Shown: in pieces, positions 32,466 to 41,473 of the stretch | How the letters are laid out: each line of letters starts with the position of its first letter | How positions within the stretch are numbered: the stretch's first letter is position 1 | From: Methylobacterium sp. J-030 | Lineage (GTDB): Bacteria; Pseudomonadota; Alphaproteobacteria; Rhizobiales; Beijerinckiaceae | Length of the DNA: 64,000 bases | Direction of reading: 5' to 3' | NCBI RefSeq assembly: GCF_022829545.1 | Contig: NZ_JAKSYM010000150.1 | Location: 1-64,000, forward strand | The notes under the pieces: generated by a model | Told to the model about the DNA's origin: nothing | Database searches by the model: none | The model's input: only the letters and a program-made list of their open reading frames with translations | Position numbers and translations under genes: made by a program

Positions 32466-33266
32466 TCAAGTCGGCTGGCCGAGGATCCCCAGGATCTCCC
32501 GGCGAAGACGTACGATCTCGGCGTCGTCGCGGTGGCGCGGGTAGGGGAGCCTGACAGGCAGCTCAGCTCGGATCGCGGCTGGGCGGTCGCCGAGCACGAT
32601 CACGCGCTGCGCCAGGACCAGCGCCTCTTCCACGTCGTGGGTCACCAACAGGGCGGTGAACTGCTTCTCCTGCCACAGCCGCAGGATCTCGGCCTGCATG
32701 GCCAGCCGGGTGAGCGCGTCGAGCTTGCCCAGTGGCTCGTCGAGGAGCAACAGGCGCGGCTCGTTCACCAGGGCGCGGGCGAGCGCGACGCGCTGCGCCA
32801 TGCCGCCGGAGAGCTGGTGCGGATACGCGTCGGCGAAACCGTCGAGCCCGACGAGCCTAAGGGCAGCGTCGGCGCGCATCGCCCGCTCGCGGCCGATACC
32901 CTGGGCTTCTAGTCCGAGCGACACATTCCCACGTACGGTACGCCAGGGATAAAGTGTCGGGTCTTGGAACACGAGGAGCCGCGAGGGGGCAGGCCCCTGC
33001 ACGCGCTCGCCGGCGATCGCGATCCTGCCGGCATCGGGTGCCTCCAGGCCCGCCACCAGGCGCAGGAGGGTGGACTTGCCGCAGCCAGAGGGGCCGAGCA
33101 GCGCGACGAACCCACCGGGCTCGACCTCCAGGCTCACGCGGTCGAGTACCGGCAGAGCCGCCCCGCGGATCGTGAAAGCGTGGCTCACGGCTTCGACCGC
33201 CAGCCGACTGCCCCCTGTTTCGGGATCTCGCCGCGAAGCGGCTTGTTCGAGAAGCGCGGCTACCAT
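32466..33266 (-). CDS. ssuB: Sulfonate ABC transporter ATPase (SsuB-like)
   Basis: A 266-residue ATPase with Walker A LLGPSGCGKSTLL, Q-loop VFQDPTLYPW, signature HQLSGGMAQRVALARAL, Walker B LLLLDEPLGKLD and switch VTHDVEEAL. SsuB/TauB-type features dominate. The start was set at the ATG that overlaps the permease stop (ATGGTAG); the longer open frame upstream only covers the permease in another frame. It energises import with the permease upstream. Confidence 0.92.
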   Translation of the reverse strand: MVAALLEQAASRRDPETGGSRLAVEAVSHAFTIRGAALPVLDRVSLEVEPGGFVALLGPSGCGKSTLLRLVAGLEAPDAGRIAIAGERVQGPAPSRLLVFQDPTLYPWRTVRGNVSLGLEAQGIGRERAMRADAALRLVGLDGFADAYPHQLSGGMAQRVALARALVNEPRLLLLDEPLGKLDALTRLAMQAEILRLWQEKQFTALLVTHDVEEALVLAQRVIVLGDRPAAIRAELPVRLPYPRHRDDAEIVRLRREILGILGQPT

Positions 33267-34258
33267 TGCACCAGACCCTTCTGCCACGACAGCACCCGGT
33301 CTCGCACGCGAAACAGCAGCGTGATCAGTGAAGAGCACATCAGCGCCATCACGATCAGCGCGGCGTACATATTGGCGTAGGCGGCCCACCCTTGGGCCCA
33401 TTGCAGATACCAGCCAAGGCCGGACTTCACGCCGAGCATCTCCGCGACGACCAGCACTGCGAACGAGCCGCCGAGTCCCATGAACAGGCCCACGAAGACG
33501 TGCGGCAGGGCCGCGGGGATCGCCACCCGCGTCACGAGGAACAGCGGCGAGGCGCCGAGAGTGCGGGCAACGTCGAAATAGGCCTTGTTGACGCCTGCCA
33601 CCCCCGACCAAGTCAGGACCGTGACCGGGAAGCCTGTGGCGAGCGCGACCAGGAAGGTGCTCGCGGACCAGGATGAGGGGAACACGAAGAAGGCGAGCGG
33701 CAGCCAAGCCGTCGCCGGCAGCGGCCCGACGAAGCGCAGCACCGGATGGACCCAGTAGCCGACCGCCCTCGACCAGCCGACCGCGACGCCAAGCGTGAAG
33801 CCCGCGGCCGCGCCGATCAGGTAGCCGCCGGCGAGCAGCTTGAGCGAGGCCAGGACGCTGCCGCCGAGCTTTGGCCAGTCCTCTAGGAAAACCTCCAGGA
33901 TGGCCTGCGGCGGCGGGAAGAACGGCATGGGCAGGAGTTCGAGCTTCGCGGTGGCCAGTTCCCAGGCTAGAAAGGCCAGGGCCAGGACAGCCAGCCAGGG
34001 CGTCCAGTGGGCGAGCGAGAGGCCGATCCGTCCGAGCTTGCCGGAGACGACCGCGGCAACCGGCAGGATCAACCCGAGGGCGAGGGAAGCAGCCGCGAGC
34101 GCCCCGGTGTAGGGGAAGTCACCCGCCTCGGGGAGAGCATAGGTCGCGCCGGAGAGCGCAAGCCATGCCGCTCCGGCTGCGATGCCGCGCCACGGCGGGG
34201 CCGGCAGTTGCCGGCCTTGCTGCAGGACCACACCGCCCGCGCCGGTCAAGCTCGTCAT
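33260..34258 (-). CDS. ssuC: Sulfonate ABC transporter permease (SsuC-like)
   Basis: A 332-residue membrane protein with an N-terminal extra helical region and a BPD_transp_1 domain. The EAA-like loop is DVARTLGASPLFLVTRVAIP, and a WLPLAFFVFP helix follows the periplasmic part. Length exceeds the usual SsuC (~260) because of about 80 extra hydrophobic N-terminal residues (three helices). It overlaps ssuB by 7 bp and follows the first binding protein by 24 bp. Confidence 0.9.
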   Translation of the reverse strand: MTSLTGAGGVVLQQGRQLPAPPWRGIAAGAAWLALSGATYALPEAGDFPYTGALAAASLALGLILPVAAVVSGKLGRIGLSLAHWTPWLAVLALAFLAWELATAKLELLPMPFFPPPQAILEVFLEDWPKLGGSVLASLKLLAGGYLIGAAAGFTLGVAVGWSRAVGYWVHPVLRFVGPLPATAWLPLAFFVFPSSWSASTFLVALATGFPVTVLTWSGVAGVNKAYFDVARTLGASPLFLVTRVAIPAALPHVFVGLFMGLGGSFAVLVVAEMLGVKSGLGWYLQWAQGWAAYANMYAALIVMALMCSSLITLLFRVRDRVLSWQKGLVQW

Positions 34259-34282
34259 GACGAGATCCTCATCTGACGGTTC

Positions 34283-35383
34283 TCAACTCAGCACGTCGGC
34301 GCAGACGCGCTCGGCGAACTTCGCCGTATCGGTCGTGCGCTTGAGGACGTTCACTTGCTTCAGCTCGTCGCCGTACAGGACGATCTGCTGCTTGAGCTCG
34401 GCCCCGACCGGGCTGTGCCCGTGGTGCTGGCTGCGCAGCATCGCGGCGAGATCCTCGATGGAGCCCTTGCCGCCGTACCCGGAGAAGATCCGGGCGGCGT
34501 CCTCCGGGCTCTCGTGCAGGCGATGGCCGCCCTCGAGGATGGCGCGCGTGAGCGCCGTCGCAACGGCACGGTCGTTCCGGATCAGGCTTCCGCGCACGGC
34601 CACGACGCAGCAGGTGCGGTCGGCGTATTCGCCTGACAGGTTCGTCGCGACCTCGATGAGGCGCGGGTCCTTCAGCCAGATCCAGGTGCGCGGATCGGCA
34701 TCGGCGAACGCCTGCGCCTCACCCTTCTCGATGGCAAGGTTCAGGAGATCCGCCGGGTACTGCCGCCATTCGACCCCGGCCTCCGGATCAATCCCGGCTT
34801 TGGCGAGGAGCAGGCCGAAGAAGTTCTTGGCGGGGCTAGCCTGATCGCTGATCGCGATGGTCTTGCCCTTGAGGTCTGCGATCCCGGCGATGCCAGCGGA
34901 CTTGGCCGCCAGCAGCCGCAGGCATCCGCCGTGCAGGCCGGCGGTGATCTTCACGTCGAAGCCCTGTTCAAGGGGCTTGAGCCAGCGGAGCGCCATGCCG
35001 ATGCCGGCATCAGCCTTGCCCGTGGCGATGGCCTCCAACAGTGCTTCCGTCGATCCGCCGAAATTGACGAACTCTACGTCGAGACCGTGCTGCGCGAAGA
35101 TCCCGTGCTCCTTGGCCAACGGCGCCGCGGCGGTACAGATCGCCGTGGCGTTCCAGGCAAGCTTGATCGGCTTGAGCGGTCCGGCCACGCTCTCGGCGGC
35201 GGTGGGCCGGCAGAGCGGGCCTGGATCGAACGGTGCGCCTGGACCGGGCGCCCAGGCCCGGCCGGTGCTCACGCCGAAGCCGAACGGCAGGGCTGCGGCC
35301 GCGGCGCCGACCTGAAGCAAGCGGCGGCGCGAGAGCGGCTGGCCGGATCGGGGAGTGCCCGTTCGGGAGGGCGCGTCGGTCAT
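34283..35383 (-). CDS. ABC substrate-binding protein with Tat signal (sulfonate type)
   Basis: A 366-residue protein led by a twin-arginine signal (LSRRRLLQVGAAAAALPFG) and an NMT1-like fold: IKLAWNATAICTAAAPLAKE, HGLDVEFVNFGGSTEALLEA and DLKGKTIAISDQASPAKNFF. The ATG at 35383 has GGAG nine bases upstream; the frame extends further without support. Tat export suggests folding before secretion. It is the first gene of the operon and lies 124 bp downstream of a good predicted promoter. Aliphatic sulfonate or nitrate/taurine-like ligands are the family options. Confidence 0.87.
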   Translation of the reverse strand: MTDAPSRTGTPRSGQPLSRRRLLQVGAAAAALPFGFGVSTGRAWAPGPGAPFDPGPLCRPTAAESVAGPLKPIKLAWNATAICTAAAPLAKEHGIFAQHGLDVEFVNFGGSTEALLEAIATGKADAGIGMALRWLKPLEQGFDVKITAGLHGGCLRLLAAKSAGIAGIADLKGKTIAISDQASPAKNFFGLLLAKAGIDPEAGVEWRQYPADLLNLAIEKGEAQAFADADPRTWIWLKDPRLIEVATNLSGEYADRTCCVVAVRGSLIRNDRAVATALTRAILEGGHRLHESPEDAARIFSGYGGKGSIEDLAAMLRSQHHGHSPVGAELKQQIVLYGDELKQVNVLKRTTDTAKFAERVCADVLS

Positions 35384-35506
35384 CAAAGGTCTCCGGGCCG
35401 CGCAACCGCGCGGTGGGAACGACGCACATAACCGCCCCGGCTTGCGGCCGGGCGGATCTGGCGCTCTCGTTTGCGGGAGCCGATCCGTCGAGGGCCCGGC
35501 AGAGCA

Positions 35507-35535
35507 AGTATTCGGTAGCAATCGACGCGAGTCAA
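35507..35535 (-). promoter_or_regulatory. Predicted sigma-70 promoter for the sulfonate ABC operon
   Basis: On the minus strand TTGACT (35530-35535) and AATACT (35507-35512) are separated by exactly 17 bp. It faces the Tat-signal binding protein at 35383, leaving a leader of about 115 nt. Spacing and hexamers are close to consensus. Confidence 0.5.
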
Positions 35536-35550
35536 AGGAAATATGTTCTC

Positions 35551-35577
35551 AATTTTTGCGAAATTAGCAAGAAAATT
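35551..35577. promoter_or_regulatory. AT-rich dyad upstream of the sulfonate operon promoter
   Basis: AATTTTTGC, GAAATTA, GCAAGAAAATT forms a near-perfect inverted repeat (one extra G). It lies 15 bp upstream of the -35 box, where LysR-type activators such as CysB/Cbl bind. TATAGT at 35583-35588 just beyond it could be a -10 element for the opposite operon. Confidence 0.4.
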
Positions 35578-35868
35578 TGTGCTATAGTATCGGAAGGAAG
35601 CATTTTTCAATCCTTCCTGCACCGGAAAGTGCAGCGTCCAGCCGTGCCTGCGCGACTTGTCCATGCTCGGGTGGAAATAGAACGTTTGCTCACAATGGCG
35701 GGTTGAGAAAACTGGTTCTTCTCCGACGAGGAATAATCCGGCACCTTCCTCCTACGCGCACGGCAATATTCGAAAGTACGTTTCGTTGACCCATCCAGCC
35801 GGTGGGGTGAGGATCGCGGCCTTCATGAGGTGCCTCACTCGGCATCCCGCTGGCCATAACGCCCCGTC

Positions 35869-37014
35869 ATGACCGTCGCCGTTCCACCGCCCGACATCGT
35901 CGGCAGCCTCGCTGGGCGCATCGCTGAGGGTGCGGCTCGCCACGATCGGGCCGGCACCTTCCCCCACGATTCCATCGCAGCGCTCCGGGAGGCCGGTCTC
36001 CTGGCACTCACCGTGCCGCGGCGGCTCGGCGGCGGCGGTGCCGGGCTCGCGCGGGCCGCCGAAATCGTGCGCACCCTTGGGTCTGGCGACCCGGCGACCG
36101 CGCTGGTGCTGGCGATGCAGTACACCCAGCACAGCTTGATTCACCGGTCGGACGCCCCGTGGCCACGCGACCTTGCCGATCGGGTTGGATTGGCGGCCGT
36201 GGCGCGAGGCGCCTTGATCAATGCCCTCCGGGTCGAGCCGGAACTGGGAACGCCCTCGCGCGGCGGCCTGCCGGCGACCCTCGCCCGGCGTGACGGCGAA
36301 GGTTGGCGCGTCACCGGGCGCAAGATCTACGCGACCGGGGCACCGGGGCTCGCCTACGGGCTCGTCTTCGTCCGTACCGACGAGGCGGTCCCGCGCACGG
36401 GCAACGTCCTCGTTCCGTTCGATGCGCCGGGCCTGCGCATCGTCGAGACCTGGGACCATCTCGGCCTGCGGGCCTCCGGCAGCCACGACGTGATCCTCGA
36501 CGACGTGCCGATCCCGGGCGACCACGCCGTCGACCTACGATCCTTGGAGGGCTGGAAGCGGCCGGATCCGTGGCAGCAGGCCTGGAGCTGCGCCCTGATC
36601 GCTGCTCTTTACGACGGCGTGGCGCGGGCTGCGCAGGGCTGGTTCATCGATTTCCTGCGGGCGCGCCGTCCCGGCGGTCTCGGGGCGCCGCTCGCGAGCC
36701 TACCGCGCTTCCACGATGCGGTCGGCGAGAACGAGCGGCTCCTCCACGTCAACGCCCGCCTCGTCGCCGGGCTCGCGGCCGACGTCGACGGGGGGCGCCC
36801 GCCGCCCCCGCGCGAGTCCGGCTTCGTGAAGCTCACTGTCACCGAGAACGCCATCGCGGTGGTACAGGGCGCCGCGGAGCTTTGCGGCAACGCCGCGCTG
36901 TCACGCACGAACTCGCTGGAGCGGCACCTGCGCGACGTCCTGTGCGCGCGCATCCACTGGCCCCAGGCCGACGCCGTCCGCGCCGCCGCCGGCAAGATTG
37001 CCCTCGGTGCCTGA
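35869..37014 (+). CDS. Acyl-CoA dehydrogenase-family protein (SfnB/DszC-like)
   Basis: A 381-residue protein with the three-domain ACAD layout: an N-terminal helical part (FPHDSIAALREAGLLALTVP), a middle beta domain (GWRVTGRKIYATGAPG) and a C-terminal type-2 helical domain (AVVQGAAELCGNAALSRTNS). The usual catalytic glutamate of true acyl-CoA dehydrogenases is not evident in the C-terminal domain. The SfnB/DszC group are flavin monooxygenases or related proteins of sulfur scavenging, and this gene opens the plus-strand sulfur arm. The exact substrate is unknown. Confidence 0.8.
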   Translation: MTVAVPPPDIVGSLAGRIAEGAARHDRAGTFPHDSIAALREAGLLALTVPRRLGGGGAGLARAAEIVRTLGSGDPATALVLAMQYTQHSLIHRSDAPWPRDLADRVGLAAVARGALINALRVEPELGTPSRGGLPATLARRDGEGWRVTGRKIYATGAPGLAYGLVFVRTDEAVPRTGNVLVPFDAPGLRIVETWDHLGLRASGSHDVILDDVPIPGDHAVDLRSLEGWKRPDPWQQAWSCALIAALYDGVARAAQGWFIDFLRARRPGGLGAPLASLPRFHDAVGENERLLHVNARLVAGLAADVDGGRPPPPRESGFVKLTVTENAIAVVQGAAELCGNAALSRTNSLERHLRDVLCARIHWPQADAVRAAAGKIALGA

Positions 37015-37041
37015 GCCCGCCCACGACACGGAGATTGCCAC

Positions 37042-38139
37042 ATGAGCCTGCTTCCTCCCGAGGCCGTCGAATTCATCGGCTTCGTCGCCCCCCGGCACAC
37101 CTCCGAAATCCACCCGGCGCACGGACCGGCCATCGACCGCGACTACCTGAAGCTCCTTGCGCAGGCACACGAGTGGGGCGGGTTCGACCGGGTACTCGTA
37201 GCCTTCCATTCGACCACGCCGGACGCGTTGCTGCTTGCAACGCAGGTCGCCTCCGTCACGGAACGCCTGGGGCTGATGATCGCCCACCGCACCGGGTTCA
37301 CGGCGCCGACCGTAGCGGCGCGGCAGTTCGCGACCCTCGATCAGCTCACGGGTGGACGAGTCGCGATCCACGTGATCAGCGGCGGCGACGATAGGGAACT
37401 CGCCCAGGACGGCGACCACCTCACCAAGGATCAGCGCTACGCCAGGACGGGGGAGTTCCTCGACGTCGTCCGGCAGAGCTGGACCGCGACGGCGCCGTTC
37501 GACTACGCGGGCCGGTATTATCGAGTGGAGCGGGGCTTCTCCGAGGTGAAGCCGGTGGACGCGATATCGGTCTATTTCGGCGGGGCCTCGCAGGCGGCGC
37601 TGGCGGTAGCGGGTCGCCATGCCGACACCTACGCCCTCTGGGGCGAGACGCACGCGCAGGTTGCCGAGCTGATCGGCCGGGTGCGGGAGGCGTCCGCCGC
37701 CCATGGCAGGGCGCCCCGCTTCAGCCTGTCGGTCCGCCCGATTCTGGCCGAGACCGAGGCGCGGGCCTGGCAGCGCGCCGAGGACATCCTGGCCCAGACC
37801 AGGGCCGTGCGGGCCGCGAAGGGGCTCGGCTCGGTCGCGACGCCTCAGAACGAGGGTTCCCGGCGGCTCCTCGCGGCTGCGGCCTCCGGACCGCGCCACG
37901 ACAAGCGGCTGTTCACCGCCATTGCAGCCGAGACCGGCGCAGCGGGCAATTCCACTGCCCTGGTCGGCACCCCCGAGCAGGTCGCCGACGCGCTGCTGGA
38001 TTACCATGCGCTCGGCGTGCGAACTTTCCTGATCCGCGGGTTCGATCCGCTGGAGGACGCGATCCAGTACGGGCGGGCGCTGCTGCCCGCCTTCCGGGCC
38101 GCACTCGAGCGTCGTGGCGCGACGGCGGAGGCGGCCTGA
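37042..38139 (+). CDS. ssuD: LLM-class FMNH2-dependent alkanesulfonate monooxygenase (SsuD-like)
   Basis: A 365-residue bacterial-luciferase-like protein. SsuD features include the N-terminal strand IGFVAPRHTSE, FDRVLVAFHSTTPDALLLAT, LGLMIAHRTGFTAPTVAARQ, DQLTGGRVAIHVISGGDD and the C-terminal GTPEQVADALLDY. CGGAG precedes the ATG. SsuD cleaves alkanesulfonates to aldehyde plus sulfite using FMNH2 and O2. No flavin reductase gene (SsuE) is present in this window. Its stop overlaps the next start (TGATG). Confidence 0.88.
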   Translation: MSLLPPEAVEFIGFVAPRHTSEIHPAHGPAIDRDYLKLLAQAHEWGGFDRVLVAFHSTTPDALLLATQVASVTERLGLMIAHRTGFTAPTVAARQFATLDQLTGGRVAIHVISGGDDRELAQDGDHLTKDQRYARTGEFLDVVRQSWTATAPFDYAGRYYRVERGFSEVKPVDAISVYFGGASQAALAVAGRHADTYALWGETHAQVAELIGRVREASAAHGRAPRFSLSVRPILAETEARAWQRAEDILAQTRAVRAAKGLGSVATPQNEGSRRLLAAAASGPRHDKRLFTAIAAETGAAGNSTALVGTPEQVADALLDYHALGVRTFLIRGFDPLEDAIQYGRALLPAFRAALERRGATAEAA

Positions 38140-39077
38140 TGCGGCGCGTGATCCTCTGCCTCCTCGCGCTCCTGACGGCCTGGCCCGCGTACGCGCAGGA
38201 TGTCCTACGGGTCGGGGACCAACGCGGCAACGCCCGCGCGCTGATGGAGGCCGCCGGCGTGCTCGACGGCCTGTCTTACCGGCTCGACTGGAGCGAGTTC
38301 CCCGCCGCCGCCCCCCTCCTTGAGGCGCTCAACGCCGGCGCGATCGACGCGGGCGGCGTCGGCGACGCACCCTTCACCTTCGCGGCTGCCGCCGGAGTGC
38401 CGGTGAAGGCGATCCTGGCCTTCCGCAACCGGCAGGACGGGCTGGCGATCCTGGTGCTGAAGGACTCGGCGTTGCGCACGGTGTCGGAGCTGAAGGGCAC
38501 GCGCATCGCGACGAATCGCGGCTCGATCGGCCATCAGGTCGTGCTGGCAGCGCTGGAGGAGGCAGGGCTTCCGGTAGACAGCGTCACCTTCAGCTTCCTG
38601 CCGCCGGCCGATGCCAAGATCGCCCTCGCTTCCGGAGCAGTCGATGCCTGGGCGACCTGGGAGCCCTACACCTCCACGGCGGAGTTGGCCGGGCTCGTCC
38701 GGGTTATCCGAGACGGCAACGGCATAACTCCGGGGCTCAGCTTCGCGGTGGCGAGCGACGACGCGATCCGGACCAAGCGCGCGCTGCTGGCCGACTTCGG
38801 TGCGCGCCTCGCCCGGGCGCGGGCCTGGGCCCTGAAGGATCCGGCACCGTACGCAGCCGTCTGGTCGAAGCTGATCGGCCTGCCGGAATCGGTTCCGCTT
38901 CGCTGGTTCGGGCGCGCCGCCTACCGAGTGGTGCCGATCGATGCCGAGGTCATCGCCGGTGAACAGCGCAACATCGACCTGTACGTGCGGTCTGGTTTGA
39001 TCCCCAAGGCGCGTGCACCGCGGGCCGAGGCGATCCTCGACACGAGTTTCTCGCAAACCGGCGCCGTCGTACAATGA
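38139..39077 (+). CDS. ssuA: ABC substrate-binding protein, sulfonate type
   Basis: A 312-residue SsuA-like protein with a short signal peptide (VILCLLALLTAWPAYAQ), then VLRVGDQRGNARALMEAAGV, EALNAGAIDAGGVGDAPFTF and LKGTRIATNRGSIGHQVVLA. GGAGG precedes the ATG, which overlaps the ssuD stop. No permease or ATPase follows; it probably feeds the SsuBC pair transcribed on the other strand. Confidence 0.88.
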   Translation: MRRVILCLLALLTAWPAYAQDVLRVGDQRGNARALMEAAGVLDGLSYRLDWSEFPAAAPLLEALNAGAIDAGGVGDAPFTFAAAAGVPVKAILAFRNRQDGLAILVLKDSALRTVSELKGTRIATNRGSIGHQVVLAALEEAGLPVDSVTFSFLPPADAKIALASGAVDAWATWEPYTSTAELAGLVRVIRDGNGITPGLSFAVASDDAIRTKRALLADFGARLARARAWALKDPAPYAAVWSKLIGLPESVPLRWFGRAAYRVVPIDAEVIAGEQRNIDLYVRSGLIPKARAPRAEAILDTSFSQTGAVVQ

Positions 39078-39096
39078 TGCCGGCGGAGGATCCAAT

Positions 39097-39657
39097 ATGC
39101 ACGGCAGCAGCGACGATCACAGCCACGCGCACAGCCACGCGCACAGCCACGAGCACAGCCACACCCGTGAGCCCGCGACTCCCAACCACCCCAGCAGCGC
39201 AGAGCGGTGGAAGAACGATGGCGTGCGGGTGATCCCGGGCGACCGGCTCGACGCCAACACCGCGCAGACGCCGGGCATGTTCCGGCAGGCGGCGATCAAC
39301 GCGGCCCGCGTCGGCGCCCAGAAGATCTGGGCCGGCACCGTGGCGATCCAGCCCGACGCCAAGACCGGGGTCCACCACCACGGCGAGTTGGAGAGCGTGA
39401 TCTACGTGGTCTCGGGCCGCGCCCGGATGCGCTGGGGCGACCGGCTCGAATACGTCGCGGAGGCCGGCCCCGGCGACTTCATCTTCGTGCCGCCCTTCGT
39501 GCCCCACCAGGAGATCAACGCCTCGACCGACGAGCCCCTGCACTGCGTGCTGGTGCGCTCGGACAACGAGGCCGTGGTGGTCAACCTGCCCGACGTCGCG
39601 GCCGCCGAGGCGCCCGAGACGGTCTACTGGGTCGATCCGATTCACAAACACCCTTAG
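39097..39657 (+). CDS. Cupin-domain protein with histidine-rich N-terminus
   Basis: A 186-residue protein. The first 20 residues are a metal-binding tail of alternating histidines (HSHAHSHAHSHEHSH). A single cupin domain follows, with motif 1 in TGVHHHGELESVIYVVSGRA and motif 2 in PGDFIFVPPFVPHQEINAS. GGAGG lies seven bases before the ATG. It lies between a sulfonate-binding protein and an LLM monooxygenase and probably serves the same sulfur-scavenging operon. Metal-dependent chemistry or metal storage is inferred. Confidence 0.82.
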   Translation: MHGSSDDHSHAHSHAHSHEHSHTREPATPNHPSSAERWKNDGVRVIPGDRLDANTAQTPGMFRQAAINAARVGAQKIWAGTVAIQPDAKTGVHHHGELESVIYVVSGRARMRWGDRLEYVAEAGPGDFIFVPPFVPHQEINASTDEPLHCVLVRSDNEAVVVNLPDVAAAEAPETVYWVDPIHKHP

Positions 39658-39676
39658 GACCGCGGAGACCGCATCG

Positions 39677-41002
39677 ATGAGCCGGGATCGCCAGCTCCAT
39701 CTCGGCGCCTTCATGCGCCCGATCGGGATCCACACCGGGTGGTGGCGCTATCCGGGCGGCTACCCGGACGCGAACTTCAACTTCGAGCACTTGGCGCATT
39801 TCGCCCGGCGGCTCGAGGCGGCGAAGTTCGACGCCTTCTTCATGGCGGACCACTTGGCGGTGATGAACATGCCCCCAGTGGCGTTGCGCCGTTCGGCCAC
39901 CGTCACGTCGTTCGATCCGCTGACCCTGCTGCCGGCGCTCGCCGTGCTCACCGAGCGGATCGGCCTGATCGCCACGGCCTCGACCACCTACAACGAGCCC
40001 TACCACGTCGCCCGCAAGTTCGCCTCACTCGACCACATCTCGAAGGGCCGCGCCGGCTGGAACCTCGTGACCTCCGGAAACCCCGACGAGGCCCATAATT
40101 TCGGCCGGGACGCCCATGTGGAGCACGCCACCCGCTACGCCCGGGCGCGCGAGTTCTTCGACGTGGTGACCGGCCTGTGGGATTCCTTCGCCGACGACGC
40201 CTTCCTGATGGATCCCGAGAGCGGACTGTTCTTCGATCCGGAGAAGATGCACGTGCTCGATCACCGGGGCGCGTTCCTGACGGTGAAGGGCCCGCTCAAC
40301 ATCGCCCGGCCGGTGCAGGGCTGGCCGGTGATCGTGCAGGCCGGCGCCTCCGAGGCCGGCAAGCAGATCGCGGCCGAGACCGCCGAGGTGGTGTTCGGCT
40401 CCGGCTCGACGCTTGAGGCCGCGCAGGCCTTCTACGCCGACGTGAAGGGCCGGATGCCGGCCGCCGGGCGCGACCCTGGGCACCTGAAGATCCTGCCGGG
40501 CTGCCTCGTGTTCCTGGGCGAGACGGAGGACGAGGCCTGGGCCAAGAAGACCCGCCTCGACGACCTCGTCCACCCGGACAGCGGGCTCGCCAACCTGTCG
40601 GTCCGCCTCGGCGTCGATGCGTCCGGCTTCGACCTCGACGCGCCGCTGCCCGAGATCCCCGAGACCAACGCCAGCAAGAGCGGGCGGGCGCAGATCGTCG
40701 ACTATGCCCGCCGCACCGGCGCGACGGTCCGCGAGCTGGCCCGCAAGGTCGGCGGCTACGGCGGCCTGCAGATGGTCGGCACGCCCGCCCAGGTTGCCGA
40801 CCGGATGGAGGAATGGCTGGAGACCCGCGCCTGCGATGGCTTCAACGTGATGTTCCCCTTCGTGCCGGAGGGGCTCGACGATGTGGTCGACCGCCTCGTG
40901 CCGGAGTTGCAGCGCCGCGAGCTGTTCCGCCGCGACTACTCAGGCGTGACGCTCAGAGAGCATTTTGGCCTGCCGCGGCCGGGAAACCGGTTTTTCCCGT
41001 AG
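39677..41002 (+). CDS. NtaA/SnaA/DszA-family FMN-dependent monooxygenase
   Basis: A 441-residue LLM protein of the nitrilotriacetate/dibenzothiophene-sulfone group: opening LHLGAFMRPIGIHTGWWRYP, KFDAFFMADHLAVMN, SKGRAGWNLVTSGNPDEAHN, GWPVIVQAGASEAGKQIAAE and the C-terminal GFNVMFPFVPEGLDDVVDRL. Members hydroxylate C-S or C-N bonds with FMNH2 from a separate reductase. With the SsuD-like, cupin and binding-protein genes it suggests oxidation of an organosulfur compound. It ends the first part of the plus-strand operon. Confidence 0.87.
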   Translation: MSRDRQLHLGAFMRPIGIHTGWWRYPGGYPDANFNFEHLAHFARRLEAAKFDAFFMADHLAVMNMPPVALRRSATVTSFDPLTLLPALAVLTERIGLIATASTTYNEPYHVARKFASLDHISKGRAGWNLVTSGNPDEAHNFGRDAHVEHATRYARAREFFDVVTGLWDSFADDAFLMDPESGLFFDPEKMHVLDHRGAFLTVKGPLNIARPVQGWPVIVQAGASEAGKQIAAETAEVVFGSGSTLEAAQAFYADVKGRMPAAGRDPGHLKILPGCLVFLGETEDEAWAKKTRLDDLVHPDSGLANLSVRLGVDASGFDLDAPLPEIPETNASKSGRAQIVDYARRTGATVRELARKVGGYGGLQMVGTPAQVADRMEEWLETRACDGFNVMFPFVPEGLDDVVDRLVPELQRRELFRRDYSGVTLREHFGLPRPGNRFFP

Positions 41003-41473
41003 AGGGCCGATACGTACCTGCGTCAAGCCTGCGCTTGTTCGGTCGCAAAGACGACTAACTCACTGGCCGGTGAATGACTCGGCCCTGCAGTTGTTGGCAG
41101 CCCGGCAGCGCGACTGCGCTATTACTAGGATCACGCCGATCGTGGCAGCCGTCCCGCACGCATCCAGCGGGCCGTGGCTATGAGAGAAGCTCCTCACCGA
41201 ACCGCAATTTGACGCGTTCGAGCGAAAGATCTTCAAAGTGCTGCGCGCATGACAGGTCATATCAACAGCAGCCATCTGATAGCTGCGTCGCATTGGTCGG
41301 CCAAGCCGAGTATCGCTTCGCTGCCAAAAAAATCATTGCTCTCCAGAGCACTCAATAGGATCTAATGCTGAAATTCAGCATAGAAATGACAGCCTATTCC
41401 GCGAGTTGGTCGATAAATATCATGGTGGCGACCAGGAATCGGTCGCGTCCGTGATCGATAGGCGACCAATCGG
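41003..41473. other. Gap between sulfur operons with a possible decayed frame
   Basis: About 470 bases, less GC-rich than the genes. A broken plus-strand reading around 41120-41252 ends EKLLTEPQFDAFERKIFKVL after a stop, like a gene remnant. The far end should hold the promoter of the OsmC gene. Nothing else is identified. Confidence 0.35.

Noticed and set aside
33267-33707. N-terminal extension of the SsuB-like ATPase
   Set aside because: The open frame continues upstream, but this part lies over the permease gene in another frame and has no family match; the ATG overlapping the permease stop is the natural start.
41074-41358. Short plus-strand frame between the sulfur operons
   Set aside because: No ribosome binding site or family pattern; a different frame nearby looks more like a decayed gene end, but neither is convincing.
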